Positions 27,378 through 35,902 of a stretch of DNA of 64,000 bases are shown here, in pieces (position 1 is the stretch's first letter; each line of letters starts with the position of its first letter). Below the pieces are notes generated by a model. The model did no database searches and had not been told where the DNA came from. It was given only the letters and a program-made list of their open reading frames with translations. Source of the stretch: a cyanobacterium PCC 7702 (GTDB taxonomy: Bacteria; Cyanobacteriota; Cyanobacteriia; Cyanobacteriales; Nostocaceae); NCBI GenBank assembly GCA_000332255.1, contig KB235926.1, forward strand, positions 505,193-569,192, given 5' to 3'. Both the position numbers and the translations under genes were made by a program.

Positions 27378-28116
27378 TCACTTATATCTACCTATTTTAT
27401 CATTATATTTTATTCGCAATAAATCTAAAAACATTACTACAGAATCTGTCAGCAAATTTACCTTAGAAATTTTGTTTTGATGTTGCTCTGAAACCACAGC
27501 AGGTATTTCTCCAATATCATATCCTTTTCTGTAAGCTATGTATACAAGTTCCACATCAAAAGAAAAACCTGTTATTTGCTGACGCTGAAACAATTCTTTG
27601 GCTACGTTATTTTTAAATCCCTTGATACCTGCTTGCATATCAGTAAACGGTAAATCCAGAATATATCTGGAAAGAATATTAAAGATTTTACCGGCTATCA
27701 TTCTTACACTTCTAGAAGTCTGGAAATGATTTGCTGCCAAACTTCTACAACCAAATAACCATATCAAAACATTCTAATTTTTCTATTACTAACTCTAGAT
27801 GTTCTAAAGCATAAGCCAAATCACTATCTATATAGCAAATATAATCTCCCTGGGCATAACTAACACCTAATTTTACTGCATATCCTTTACCTTGATTCAG
27901 CTCATAAGAAATTAAATTAACATTACTAGCTTTTTTTAAAGCTAAATTTCTTTCTAAAATATCTTTCGTCTTATCTGTAGAACCATCATTGACAAAAATA
28001 AAATCATAATTGGGCTTTTCCTGAGAAAATAACAATACAGATGACAAAGTTTTTTCTATACATTTAGCTTCATTATAAACAGGCAGGATAACCGATACCT
28101 GAGCCATTTTATTCAC
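27378..28116 (-). pseudogene. Family 2 glycosyltransferase broken by one base
   Basis: Dolichyl-phosphate-glucosyltransferase-like enzyme. The first part (28116 down to about 27750) has VSVILPVYNEAKCIEKTLSS, IFVNDGSTDKTKDIL, NQGKGYAVKLGVSYAQGDY and the metal-binding DSDLA. It then reads FDMVIWL and stops. The other frame continues GCRSLAANHFQTS, then PFTDMQAGIKGFKNNVAKEL and GFSFDVELVYIAYRKGYDIG to the stop at 27378. Removing one A from the three at 27753-27755 restores FDMVIGCRSLAANH with no other change over about 240 residues. So this is a very recent 1-nt slip, or a sequencing error, in an otherwise intact gene. The start GTG overlaps the TGA of the DUF2079 gene (GTGA), showing an operon. 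Confidence 0.82.
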
Positions 28117-29807
28117 ACAAAATTAATATACCTGAAGAAAGATAAAGCCATATAAAAATGTGCAAATCTTGATTGAGAACTAGTAGATACTTTTCGAATT
28201 TCTTGCAACAATTGTAACCAAGATTTGACAGCTTCAGTTTGAGAAGTAACTTTTTTTTGTAGCAAAACAACTCCATTCTGGACGCTTACAAGTCCATAGC
28301 TTCCTTGAGCCAAAAGCTGCTCAATTAAACTTGCAAACTCCTGCAGTTGTTTTCGGTTACCCTTAAAAGCTGCTTGATGCTGTTGCAGTCTCCACAAATC
28401 TGAAAATACGTAATCAACGTCAACAATTTCTTTGGAATCAATTTGCAATTGTACCGCTGGCAAACGAATAATTCCTCGCCGTGTCGCCAAATGAGGAAGT
28501 ATGTGAGTATTTGTCGAAACAGTTGCATCATCGGGAATATACTTCATTAATGCACGAATGTGTCCCACGTGTTCCCATTGACGCCAAAGAGGAATGTAAA
28601 CCCAAGGATGAAATGATTCTGGAATTAAAAAGTAAAAAGCTGCATTGGGGCTAGAAATAATTGTCAAAACAATTGAAAGTACAATACATCTTTTCCACCA
28701 CAAACAAAACCGTGGTCGGAACTGATTTTGATGCTGAGACCACCAAAGAATTGCACCGTAAAACAAGCCTGGAACTATAGTTAAAGCGTAGCGAACATTT
28801 AAGCCAAGAGCTTCTTTTCTACCTTGTAATAAAAGCACCAGCAAAGGAGGAGCAGTTGTTATCCAAGCTGCTGGCGATCTTGCAGATACAAACGCCAAGG
28901 GTAACCACTGCAGTAATAAGTATCTAACCCGTCTGTCAAGGGGAATAAATAAACTTTCAAAAAGTTCTTGAGGATGGGTTAAAATACCTTTTAAAAGTTC
29001 CAGAGAAGTAGGACTTTTATTTCCGGGAACAAATTTCTGAAAATATGCAGTTAGGTAAAGTCGGGAATTATCATCAGAAAATAGTGGCATAATTACGTTA
29101 GTCACAAAGGTGACATAAGCAAAGCTAACTAGACATAAAGCCACACCTAAACGTAAATAGTGACGATTCCAGATCATATAAAGACCGATACCGAAAAGAA
29201 TAATTCCTGTATCTTCCCGAATTCCTAATGTTAAAACTGCAAACAGCCAAAACAATTTCCATTGTTGTTTTGCCAAAGCGAAGAGTAAACTAAATACAAA
29301 TAAAGGAACCTGACAATTTTCATAAAAATTAGCAAAGGTTGGTCCAATTACTGCATTAGCTCCGTAATAACTAGCAGTGATGAAAACAGCTTGCAAAGCA
29401 GGAAGGTAATGACGCGCTAGAGCGTAGAGGACCAAACCTGCAGCAGTGATTAAAGTAACTTGTAGAATAACAAGAGTTGCACCGTTGGGAAATAAAGCAT
29501 ATATGGGTATCCACAGCAAAAAATCAATGACAAAATGTTGTCCAAGATGACAGTAGAATACAGTTTCTACTTGACCATCTTGAATATATGCACTTGATTG
29601 ACCTGATGAAAGAGAGCCTTGAAACCAATGTCCGTGTATAGTATTCCAGAAAAGTTGATCGAAAAGGGCTTGGTCGTAGGAAGCGTAAAAACTGTAAAAG
29701 CGATGCAAAGCAAAAATTTGCATGAAGGCAAAAAAAATTCCGGCCAGTGTCAATGTTATTCCCAGGTAAGAATGTTTGTGGTTGAATTTCCAAAGGGTAA
29801 ATAACAT
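28113..29807 (-). CDS. DUF2079-family multi-pass membrane protein
   Basis: A 564-residue integral membrane protein with about ten hydrophobic helices in the first 400 residues and a soluble C-terminal part. The start FYSFYASYDQALFDQLFWNT and the later PDDATVSTNTHILPHLATRR are family landmarks: DUF2079 proteins resemble GT-C type glycosyltransferases, with an early loop containing an acidic residue (here YDQALFDQ) that may be catalytic. It overlaps the next gene, a lipid-linked-sugar-type glycosyltransferase, by four bases. That pairing suggests the two once made and used a polyprenyl-phosphate sugar at the membrane. ATG at 29807. If the partner is truly broken, this enzyme may lack its donor. 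Confidence 0.85.
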   Translation of the reverse strand: MLFTLWKFNHKHSYLGITLTLAGIFFAFMQIFALHRFYSFYASYDQALFDQLFWNTIHGHWFQGSLSSGQSSAYIQDGQVETVFYCHLGQHFVIDFLLWIPIYALFPNGATLVILQVTLITAAGLVLYALARHYLPALQAVFITASYYGANAVIGPTFANFYENCQVPLFVFSLLFALAKQQWKLFWLFAVLTLGIREDTGIILFGIGLYMIWNRHYLRLGVALCLVSFAYVTFVTNVIMPLFSDDNSRLYLTAYFQKFVPGNKSPTSLELLKGILTHPQELFESLFIPLDRRVRYLLLQWLPLAFVSARSPAAWITTAPPLLVLLLQGRKEALGLNVRYALTIVPGLFYGAILWWSQHQNQFRPRFCLWWKRCIVLSIVLTIISSPNAAFYFLIPESFHPWVYIPLWRQWEHVGHIRALMKYIPDDATVSTNTHILPHLATRRGIIRLPAVQLQIDSKEIVDVDYVFSDLWRLQQHQAAFKGNRKQLQEFASLIEQLLAQGSYGLVSVQNGVVLLQKKVTSQTEAVKSWLQLLQEIRKVSTSSQSRFAHFYMALSFFRYINFV

Positions 29808-30165
29808 GAATATTGGAATTGATAGGGAAAATCAATGTCAAAATAGAGTTAAAAATAGCTAGATTTTTTGATCTCTACGTGCTTGGTTAAACTAGGGTTA
29901 TAAAAGGATGTTTGCTAATGACTGTATTTTTGAGAATTTGAAGTTAAGCATCACATATTGTATTGACGTGGATATGACAAAATTATGGCGACAGTGTGTC
30001 CAACAGCTTTGGGTTAGCGCATTCTTGTTGATTTGCCTCCCTATCCACCGCCGGGGAGTTTGTACTAGAATATGCGATCGCGGTACTTTTCCAAATTAGC
30101 TTGATATCCCATACATGCCATGGCAGTGTATGCTGGCAACAAAGCAATTTCAAAATATCTTTGCT
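29808..30165. other. Divergent control region DUF2079 / MBL protein
   Basis: About 360 bases. A 41-codon frame from 29974 (MTKLWRQCVQQLWVSAFLLI...) is possible but has no ribosome binding site and no recognised family. No other feature seen. Confidence 0.3.
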
Positions 30166-30774
30166 ATGAAATTACTACACCGTTATGACTTATATGGATG
30201 GTCGAATTTCGACGAAGAACGGAACATAGACTTTAACAGTATCGCTTGGATTCGTCCCCAAGGCAATATCCTCATAGATCCGGTAAATATATCAAGCCAT
30301 GACTGGAAACACCTTAGTTCTTTGGGAGGGGCTAGTTGGATTGCGATCACAAATTCAGATCATGTACGTGCTGCTAAGCAAATCGCTAATTCTTTTGGCG
30401 CCAAAATAGCAGGACCAATAGCAGAAAAAGATAACTTTCCAATCAAATGCGATCGCTGGCTTGCTGATGGCGATGAGTTAGTACAAGGTTTACAAGTTCT
30501 GGAATTACAAGGTTCCAAAACTCCAGGAGAATTGGCACTACTTTTAGAAAAAACCACCCTCATTACAGGCGACCTCATACGAGCGCCCAAGGCAGGTACC
30601 CTGACGATTCTGCCCGATAGCAAACTTTTCGATCGAGCCCAGGCTGTTGCTTCTGTTCAAAGGTTGGCAAAAATAAAGGAAATTGAAGCAGTACTGGTGG
30701 GTGATGGTTGGTCAATATTTCGAGACGGAAGTGTAGTTTTACAAGAACTAGCAGCTAGTCTACAACCAAACTGA
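30166..30774 (+). CDS. MBL-fold metallo-hydrolase-like protein
   Basis: A 202-residue protein with the metallo-beta-lactamase fold order: SIAWIRPQGNILIDPVNI (first strands), SLGGASWIAITNSDHVRAAK, FPIKCDRWLADGDELVQGLQ, ELQGSKTPGELALLLEKTTL and LITGDLIRAPKAGTLTIL. The metal motif, normally HxHxDH, is reduced to NSDH, so two of the usual His are missing; the later His is replaced by Lys (GSKTPGE for GHTPG) while the GD Asp is kept. It may bind one metal or none. ATG at 30166 is preferred; an upstream TTG/ATG at 30115 adds residues outside the fold. The 3' end overlaps the convergent GGDEF-EAL gene by 15 bases. Confidence 0.72.
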   Translation: MKLLHRYDLYGWSNFDEERNIDFNSIAWIRPQGNILIDPVNISSHDWKHLSSLGGASWIAITNSDHVRAAKQIANSFGAKIAGPIAEKDNFPIKCDRWLADGDELVQGLQVLELQGSKTPGELALLLEKTTLITGDLIRAPKAGTLTILPDSKLFDRAQAVASVQRLAKIKEIEAVLVGDGWSIFRDGSVVLQELAASLQPN

Positions 30775-32580
30775 ATCAGCCATAATTAATGCTTCTATCG
30801 CCTTGCTCTCCAAAGGCTTCGAGAAAAAGTAACCCTGGCCGTATTCACATTTCAATTCTCGGAGCTTTTGAAGTTGCTGTGCCGTTTCTATTCCTTCAGC
30901 TGTCACTTCCATACCCAACTTTTTCGCTAAGATGGCTATTGTCTCGATAATATCTAAATTTCCCTTCTCAACGTCGCTGCCGCTGACAAAAGAGCGGTCT
31001 ATTTTTAACTCCGTAATCGGAAAACGATGCAGGCGAGCTAAGGAAGAATAACCGGTGCCAAAGTCATCAATTGCTAACTTTATTCCTAAATCTCGCAACT
31101 GGTTGAGCATAAAGCTAACTTCCGAGTCATTCTCCATGATTATGTCTTCTGTAATTTCCAGCTTTAAACTGTGCGGTTGCAGTTCCGTTTCTTGCAATAT
31201 CTGATGTATGTATCGTTGTAGCTTTTGCTGCTTGAACCAACAGCCACACAAATTCACGTTGATCGTTAAAGTTGGGGTCTTTGCTTTTAATTTACATTTT
31301 TTTTGCCACATCTGAAGCTGGCGACATGCTTCCTGCAGCACCCACTCGTCAATAGACATGCTTAACCCGATTTCTTGGGCTATTGGCATGAACTTTTCTG
31401 GAAAAATAAGACCCTCTTGTGGATGTTGCCACCGCACTAGTGCTTCCAAAGCCGCTAGATTGCCTGTATTTAAGTACACAATAGGTTGGTAGTAAACTCG
31501 TAATTCCCGACGTTCGATAGCTCGGCGCAGATCTCTTTCTAGTTGCAGGCGTTCCACTATCTGAGCATGCATGTTGGTGTCAAATATTTCGTAACGTGCT
31601 TTACCGCGGGCTTTGGCTCGGTACATGGCAATATCAGCATTACGCAACAGATCTTCTGGCTGCTTGTAACCTGTAGTACTTAAGGCAATGCCAATACTGA
31701 CTGTAGTAATTATTTCTTGTTCACCTATAGCTATTGGAAACGCCAGTTCCTGTTGGATGCGCTCCGCCACGCGTACCGTATCGCTGACATCTTTAATACC
31801 TTCAAGCAGAACTGTAAATTCGTCGCCTCCCAGTCTTGCAGCTAAATCTGTAGGACGCAAGCATTCCTTGAGTCTTTGAGCAATAGCAAGCAATAGCTGG
31901 TCACCGTATGTATGTCCAAGACTGTCGTTGATAAATTTAAAGCGATCCAGATCTAAAAAAAGAACGGCAAATAGATAATTGGAATGTCGCTTTGCATACT
32001 CGCTCGCGCGTCTGAGGCGATCGGTGAACAAAGCTCTGTTTGGAAGTCCCGTCAAAACATCGTGGAGAGCATCATAAATTAATTTTTCTTCAGCAAATTT
32101 GCGATCGCTAATGTCGCGAGAATTAATAACTATACCTCTAATAAAAGGCTCAGCAAGAAGGTTACTTCCAGTTGATTCCAAAAAACACCAGGAGCCATTT
32201 TTGTGTCGAAAACGAGACTCTACTCGTACAGTAGCGCCTAAGTTTTGAACAAGGTACTTAAAGCTTTCAGAAATTTTGGCAATGTCCTCCGGATGAATAA
32301 ATTCAAAAGCATTCTTACCGAGAAGTTCCTCTGGCTTATATCCCAAAATTCTTTCTACTGATGGACTTTCGTAGCGAATCGTTCCATCTGCTTCCAAAAT
32401 ACCAATAATATCAGAGCTATTCTGAATCAAAGCTCGAAATTTGGCTTCGCTTGCGCGCAGCACCGCTTCCGTTCTCTCGCACCCAGGAATGTATCTGTTG
32501 AGACTCCTGATACTGATGAGGTTTTCCGCTTCATTCTTCACGGCTAACTTTGATGCTACATAGTGATACCTATGGTACAC
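30760..32580 (-). CDS. PAS-GGDEF-EAL cyclic di-GMP signalling protein
   Basis: A 606-residue cytoplasmic protein. A PAS domain with PAC (about 45-165: FRALIQNSSDIIGILEADGT, RHKNGSWCFLESTG) senses an unknown signal. GGDEF domain (about 170-335) has the intact ARLGGDEFTVLLEG active site and DALHDVLTGLPNRALFTDRL. EAL domain (about 345-595) has LAALEALVRWQHP, INVNLCGCWF (family: NxS), ITEDIIM, LAIDDFGTGYSSLARL and LKIDRSFV, so the metal ligands for phosphodiesterase activity are present. Both activities are therefore possible. Start uncertain: the first 40 residues are not part of a domain. Likely role: motility versus surface growth. The gene converges on the MBL gene. Confidence 0.88.
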   Translation of the reverse strand: MYHRYHYVASKLAVKNEAENLISIRSLNRYIPGCERTEAVLRASEAKFRALIQNSSDIIGILEADGTIRYESPSVERILGYKPEELLGKNAFEFIHPEDIAKISESFKYLVQNLGATVRVESRFRHKNGSWCFLESTGSNLLAEPFIRGIVINSRDISDRKFAEEKLIYDALHDVLTGLPNRALFTDRLRRASEYAKRHSNYLFAVLFLDLDRFKFINDSLGHTYGDQLLLAIAQRLKECLRPTDLAARLGGDEFTVLLEGIKDVSDTVRVAERIQQELAFPIAIGEQEIITTVSIGIALSTTGYKQPEDLLRNADIAMYRAKARGKARYEIFDTNMHAQIVERLQLERDLRRAIERRELRVYYQPIVYLNTGNLAALEALVRWQHPQEGLIFPEKFMPIAQEIGLSMSIDEWVLQEACRQLQMWQKKCKLKAKTPTLTINVNLCGCWFKQQKLQRYIHQILQETELQPHSLKLEITEDIIMENDSEVSFMLNQLRDLGIKLAIDDFGTGYSSLARLHRFPITELKIDRSFVSGSDVEKGNLDIIETIAILAKKLGMEVTAEGIETAQQLQKLRELKCEYGQGYFFSKPLESKAIEALIMADSVWL

Positions 32581-32695
32581 AGCCGCACTTTTAGACGCTA
32601 CAGTATTGTTGGTGGATTTGTACTAGCTGTCAAATCTCCTTCCTCTCCAGACTTATGCTGTGGAAGATTGTGAATTCTTTATTAATTTCGCCAGC

Positions 32696-33466
32696 TCATT
32701 TCAGCTGTATTTTATGCAACCGATTGTGCAATACAAAAGTATTTTCGTCTTTTTGTCTTTGTTTTTGCTGGTACTCGGAAATCAGCTTCTGAAAAACTTG
32801 TTGCTGGTGCCGCGAATATTTTAGGTAAGCTGAAAACATCTGGTCAGTTAGCTGAGCATAAAGAGAATCATCTTCTTGAATTGTATTCCACGTTTGACAG
32901 GGTGGTTGCCCAAATTGCTCGCACCAATCTGCAAGGATATTATAACCAAGAATAGTTCGTACAAATGCTAACTCGTGCTGCTGCCTCCAAACCCTGTCTA
33001 GCTCTTCTACCAAAGATCGTTGTCCTAAGCGAGATACAAGCGCATTATGCATGCGGTTCCACAGACAACGGTAATAGCTAACTTCGTTACCAACACTCAA
33101 GTACTGTATTGTGGTTTGGTAGTTATATAAGATACCACTTTTAAATAAATACTGACACAGTGAAATCGAGCCTCCCTCCAAAATTAGCAGCTTATGTTTG
33201 AGAAACAAAACCTCAAGCAGCCGTATTGTTTTTGAAAAAGCTTCTTGTGCACTTAATTCTCCATCTGCTACCCGGCGCTTTTCCAGATACAATCGGGTTG
33301 TTCCATCAAGTTCTTCAACTGCGGGTCTGCCGCTACCGGTAGCAAGTTCCTCATAAATTTGTATGCGATCTAGTACAATTACTGGAGCTTTGGTTTGTTT
33401 GGCTAGTGCGATCGAATGCGCTGTTTTACCCACGCTGGTAGGACCGAGAATGATATGCAGTTGCAT
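32696..33466 (-). CDS. ipt: Adenylate isopentenyltransferase (cytokinin type, Ipt/Tmr-like)
   Basis: Enzyme joining dimethylallyl diphosphate (or HMBDP) to AMP, the first committed step of cytokinin synthesis. The 256 residues begin LHIILGPTSVGKTAHSIALA (P-loop) and VIVLDRIQIYEELATGSGRP, followed by AVEELDGTTRLYLEKRRVAD and LLILEGGSISLCQYLF. This is the pattern of Agrobacterium Ipt/Tmr (TGSGRP, GTTRLYL, LEGGSISL), and not that of the tRNA enzyme MiaA, which is longer and lacks these. The C-terminal third is less similar. Divergent from hisD; no other hormone genes nearby. Nostoc enzymes of this class are known. Compare interest notes for possible transfer. Confidence 0.88.
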   Translation of the reverse strand: MQLHIILGPTSVGKTAHSIALAKQTKAPVIVLDRIQIYEELATGSGRPAVEELDGTTRLYLEKRRVADGELSAQEAFSKTIRLLEVLFLKHKLLILEGGSISLCQYLFKSGILYNYQTTIQYLSVGNEVSYYRCLWNRMHNALVSRLGQRSLVEELDRVWRQQHELAFVRTILGYNILADWCEQFGQPPCQTWNTIQEDDSLYAQLTDQMFSAYLKYSRHQQQVFQKLISEYQQKQRQKDENTFVLHNRLHKIQLK

Positions 33467-33812
33467 AAAGGATGCTTTTTGAAAATATTTCTGACTGAGA
33501 TTTTTTTACACAGGAGAGATTAGAACAAGATAACTTTGCAGAAACATGAGATTTTCACGGAATTTTGTCCGAGTTGAAAGTTTAGTCAGTATAATTACTG
33601 AATAAATTTTAAATTAGGTTATTTTCAAAACTGAAATTATCCGGGCCGCGGAAAATAAAGTCAAAAAAGTATATCTCTTTTTCCAAGCTACTGCTCGTTA
33701 GCCCTTAGTTGCTTTGAGCTTAGTTAGTCAAGGACACGCTAGTAATGCTTGCTCTATTTTGGCGACACAACCTTTTAAACTAATAAAACCCCCATACTTG
33801 AGAAAACTGCCC
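33467..33812. other. Divergent control region ipt / hisD
   Basis: About 346 bases, no gene. The hisD frame is open back to 33714 (TTG) but family length favours the later ATG. No clear regulatory motif. Confidence 0.3.
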
Positions 33813-35093
33813 ATGCAAATACTGAAGAACACTGACCAAGATTTTTCTACTAAATTTCAAGCACTTGTGAACGAGCGAAGGGAAGCAATGGTTGATGTCA
33901 GCGGAACAGTACGAGAAATTATTGCTGACGTCAAAACGCGTGGTGATATAGCACTAAAAGAATATACTAGTCGTTTTGACCATTACGAACCCCAGTCTTT
34001 GCGCCTTAGCGAGACTTTTATTGCCGAGCGTGCAGCTCAATGTTCCGAAGATGTGAAAACAGCCTTGCAAATTGCCGCCAAGCGCATCACTGCTTTTCAT
34101 GAAAAACAGCTACCGCAAAATATAGCTTATACCGATGCTTTGGGAGTGAATTTGGGATTAAATTGGGTGGCGTTGTCGAAAGTGGGAATTTACGTACCTG
34201 GGGGAAGGGCGAGCTATCCTAGTTCTGTGTTGATGAACGCACTACCTGCAAAAATTGCTGGAGTGGAGCGAATAGTGATGACTGTACCCATGCCCCGTGG
34301 TGAGATAAATCCTGCAGTTTTGGTAGCAGCGCAAATAGCAGGAGTTACTGAAATATACAGTATTGGCGGGGCGCAAGCAATAGCAGCATTAGCCTGCGGA
34401 ACAGAAAGTATCCCTCCTGTTGACAAAATTGTTGGTCCTGGCAATGCTTATGTTGCAGAAGCAAAGCGACAAGTATTTGGTAGGGTTGGAATTGATAGTA
34501 TCGCTGGACCGTCGGAGATTTTGGTAGTAGCCGACAGCCAGAACAATCCAGACTGGATTGCTTGGGATTTGCTGTCACAAGCAGAACACGATCCCAGCGC
34601 TCAATCAATATTAATTACCGATTCAGAAAGTTTTGCCGAGGAAGCGATCGCTGCTGTTGAGAAAATTCTCAGTTATTTACCTACTAAAGAAGTAGCAGCT
34701 AGCAGTTGGAACAAGCACGGAGCGGTGATTATTGTTCGTAATTTAGATGAAAGCATTCCCTTGCTGAATCAGTTAGCACCAGAGCATGTGGAATTGTGTG
34801 TAGAGCAGGCGCAGCTTTTTGCCCACCAGATCAAATGCGCTGGTAGCTTGTTTTTAGGACGCCACACTCCAGAAGCGATCGGTGATTACGTTGGTGGTCC
34901 CAACCATGTTTTGCCTACTGCACGTTCTGCTCGGTTTGCTTCTGGCTTAAGTGTTTATGATTTTCTCAAAAGAATTACCTATTTGCAATGTGACAAACAA
35001 GCATTGCAAAGTATAGGTGAGGCAGCGATCGCTCTAGCACAAGCAGAAGGATTACCCGCCCATGCAGGTAGTGTCGCCGTACGGTTGACTTAG
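33813..35093 (+). CDS. hisD: Histidinol dehydrogenase
   Basis: Zn-dependent, NAD-linked enzyme oxidising histidinol to histidine in two steps, the end of histidine synthesis. The 426-residue protein shows YVPGGRASYPSSVLMNALPA, the family signature IDSIAGPSEILVVADSQNNP, DLLSQAEHDPSAQSILIT with the zinc ligands Gln/His, and the C-terminal HTPEAIGDYVGGPNHVLPTA with the catalytic region. ATG at 33813 (MQILKNTDQDF) gives the usual length near 430; the frame is open to a TTG at 33714 but those residues are not HisD-like. Stands alone, as cyanobacterial his genes are scattered. Overlaps the convergent RibD-like gene by four bases. Confidence 0.96.
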   Translation: MQILKNTDQDFSTKFQALVNERREAMVDVSGTVREIIADVKTRGDIALKEYTSRFDHYEPQSLRLSETFIAERAAQCSEDVKTALQIAAKRITAFHEKQLPQNIAYTDALGVNLGLNWVALSKVGIYVPGGRASYPSSVLMNALPAKIAGVERIVMTVPMPRGEINPAVLVAAQIAGVTEIYSIGGAQAIAALACGTESIPPVDKIVGPGNAYVAEAKRQVFGRVGIDSIAGPSEILVVADSQNNPDWIAWDLLSQAEHDPSAQSILITDSESFAEEAIAAVEKILSYLPTKEVAASSWNKHGAVIIVRNLDESIPLLNQLAPEHVELCVEQAQLFAHQIKCAGSLFLGRHTPEAIGDYVGGPNHVLPTARSARFASGLSVYDFLKRITYLQCDKQALQSIGEAAIALAQAEGLPAHAGSVAVRLT

Positions 35094-35770
35094 TAGAGAG
35101 TACGATAGTGTAAAAACAATTCGCTGTTAACTTGACGAGTTTCGACTAGCTGCAGGTGGGGAGCACTACGGGGAATAAAACCCTCTCCTTCTACTGGAGT
35201 AGGTGCCTTTTCTCCTCCATAAATTACAGGCCAAATTGTCAACCACCAATCATCAATTCGTTTTGCTCCCACTAAAGAAGCTGTTAAGGAGCCACCTCCC
35301 AAAGCCACTACCTTGCGGATCCCCCGTTCTGCCATGATGCTATAACCCCGATCCCATTCTAGGTCTGTATCGCCAAGGGTGATTAAATTTGCCACTTTCT
35401 CTAAAGCTTCGGTGTGGGAACTTTCCTGCAAAGCTGTTCTAGTCGTAAATATCCATCGCTCGACATCCTGTTGGAAAAAAGGCAAATCTAAAGATAGTTC
35501 TAGCGAGCGCGAAACCACGCAGGTAATTGGCTGGGGAGACTGTCCCCGTATCTGACGTGCGGCTAGCAATTCTGGGTTGGTAATAACAAATGTTGTTCCC
35601 TCTGCCCGAATCGTTCCAGCTCCTACTAGAATTAAATCTGCAAGGGAGACTTGATACTCTAAGTGTGCTTTGTCAGCTCGGTCTGAATCTCGAGGAGCTC
35701 TGGGATCGACAGCACTGATTTTTCCATCTGCTGTCATTGCCAGAACCACTGTTGTTTGGATGGCTGTCAT
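35090..35770 (-). CDS. RibD C-terminal domain-type reductase (dihydrofolate reductase-like fold)
   Basis: A 226-residue NADPH-dependent reductase-like protein. TTVVLAMTADGKISAVDPRA, LEYQVSLADLILVGAGTIRA, ALGGGSLTASLVGAKRIDDW and LTIWPVIYGGEKAPTPVEGE are hallmarks of the reductase domain of RibD (5-amino-6-ribosylamino-uracil 5'-phosphate reductase). The deaminase domain of RibD is absent, so this is a stand-alone reductase, as in several cyanobacteria. It may serve riboflavin synthesis or an unrelated pteridine step. ATG at 35770. Its 3' end touches hisD. Confidence 0.87.
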   Translation of the reverse strand: MTAIQTTVVLAMTADGKISAVDPRAPRDSDRADKAHLEYQVSLADLILVGAGTIRAEGTTFVITNPELLAARQIRGQSPQPITCVVSRSLELSLDLPFFQQDVERWIFTTRTALQESSHTEALEKVANLITLGDTDLEWDRGYSIMAERGIRKVVALGGGSLTASLVGAKRIDDWWLTIWPVIYGGEKAPTPVEGEGFIPRSAPHLQLVETRQVNSELFLHYRTLY

Positions 35771-35833
35771 GGTGAATGTTGGCAGGTTTTATGATTTTTT
35801 TAGTCTCTATTTATTGTAAAAGTCCTAAATCAA

Positions 35834-35858
35834 AACCGGGCTGTTTGCAAACCCGGTT
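35834..35858 (-). terminator. Stem-loop downstream of ctaB
   Basis: AACCGGG (35834-35840) pairs perfectly with CCCGGTT (35852-35858) around an eleven-base loop. On the minus strand it is followed by TTGATTT, a weak T-run. It lies 45 bases after the ctaB stop, which fits a transcription end. Confidence 0.5.
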
Positions 35859-35902
35859 GCTATTGATGGGTTAGTAGGAAAAAAGCAACTGTTTTGTAGT
35901 AG

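Noticed and set aside
29974-30099. Possible 41-codon peptide beginning MTKLWRQCVQQ
   Set aside because: No ribosome binding site, no recognised family, and basic Cys-containing tail of no clear sense; kept only as a note in the intergenic entry.
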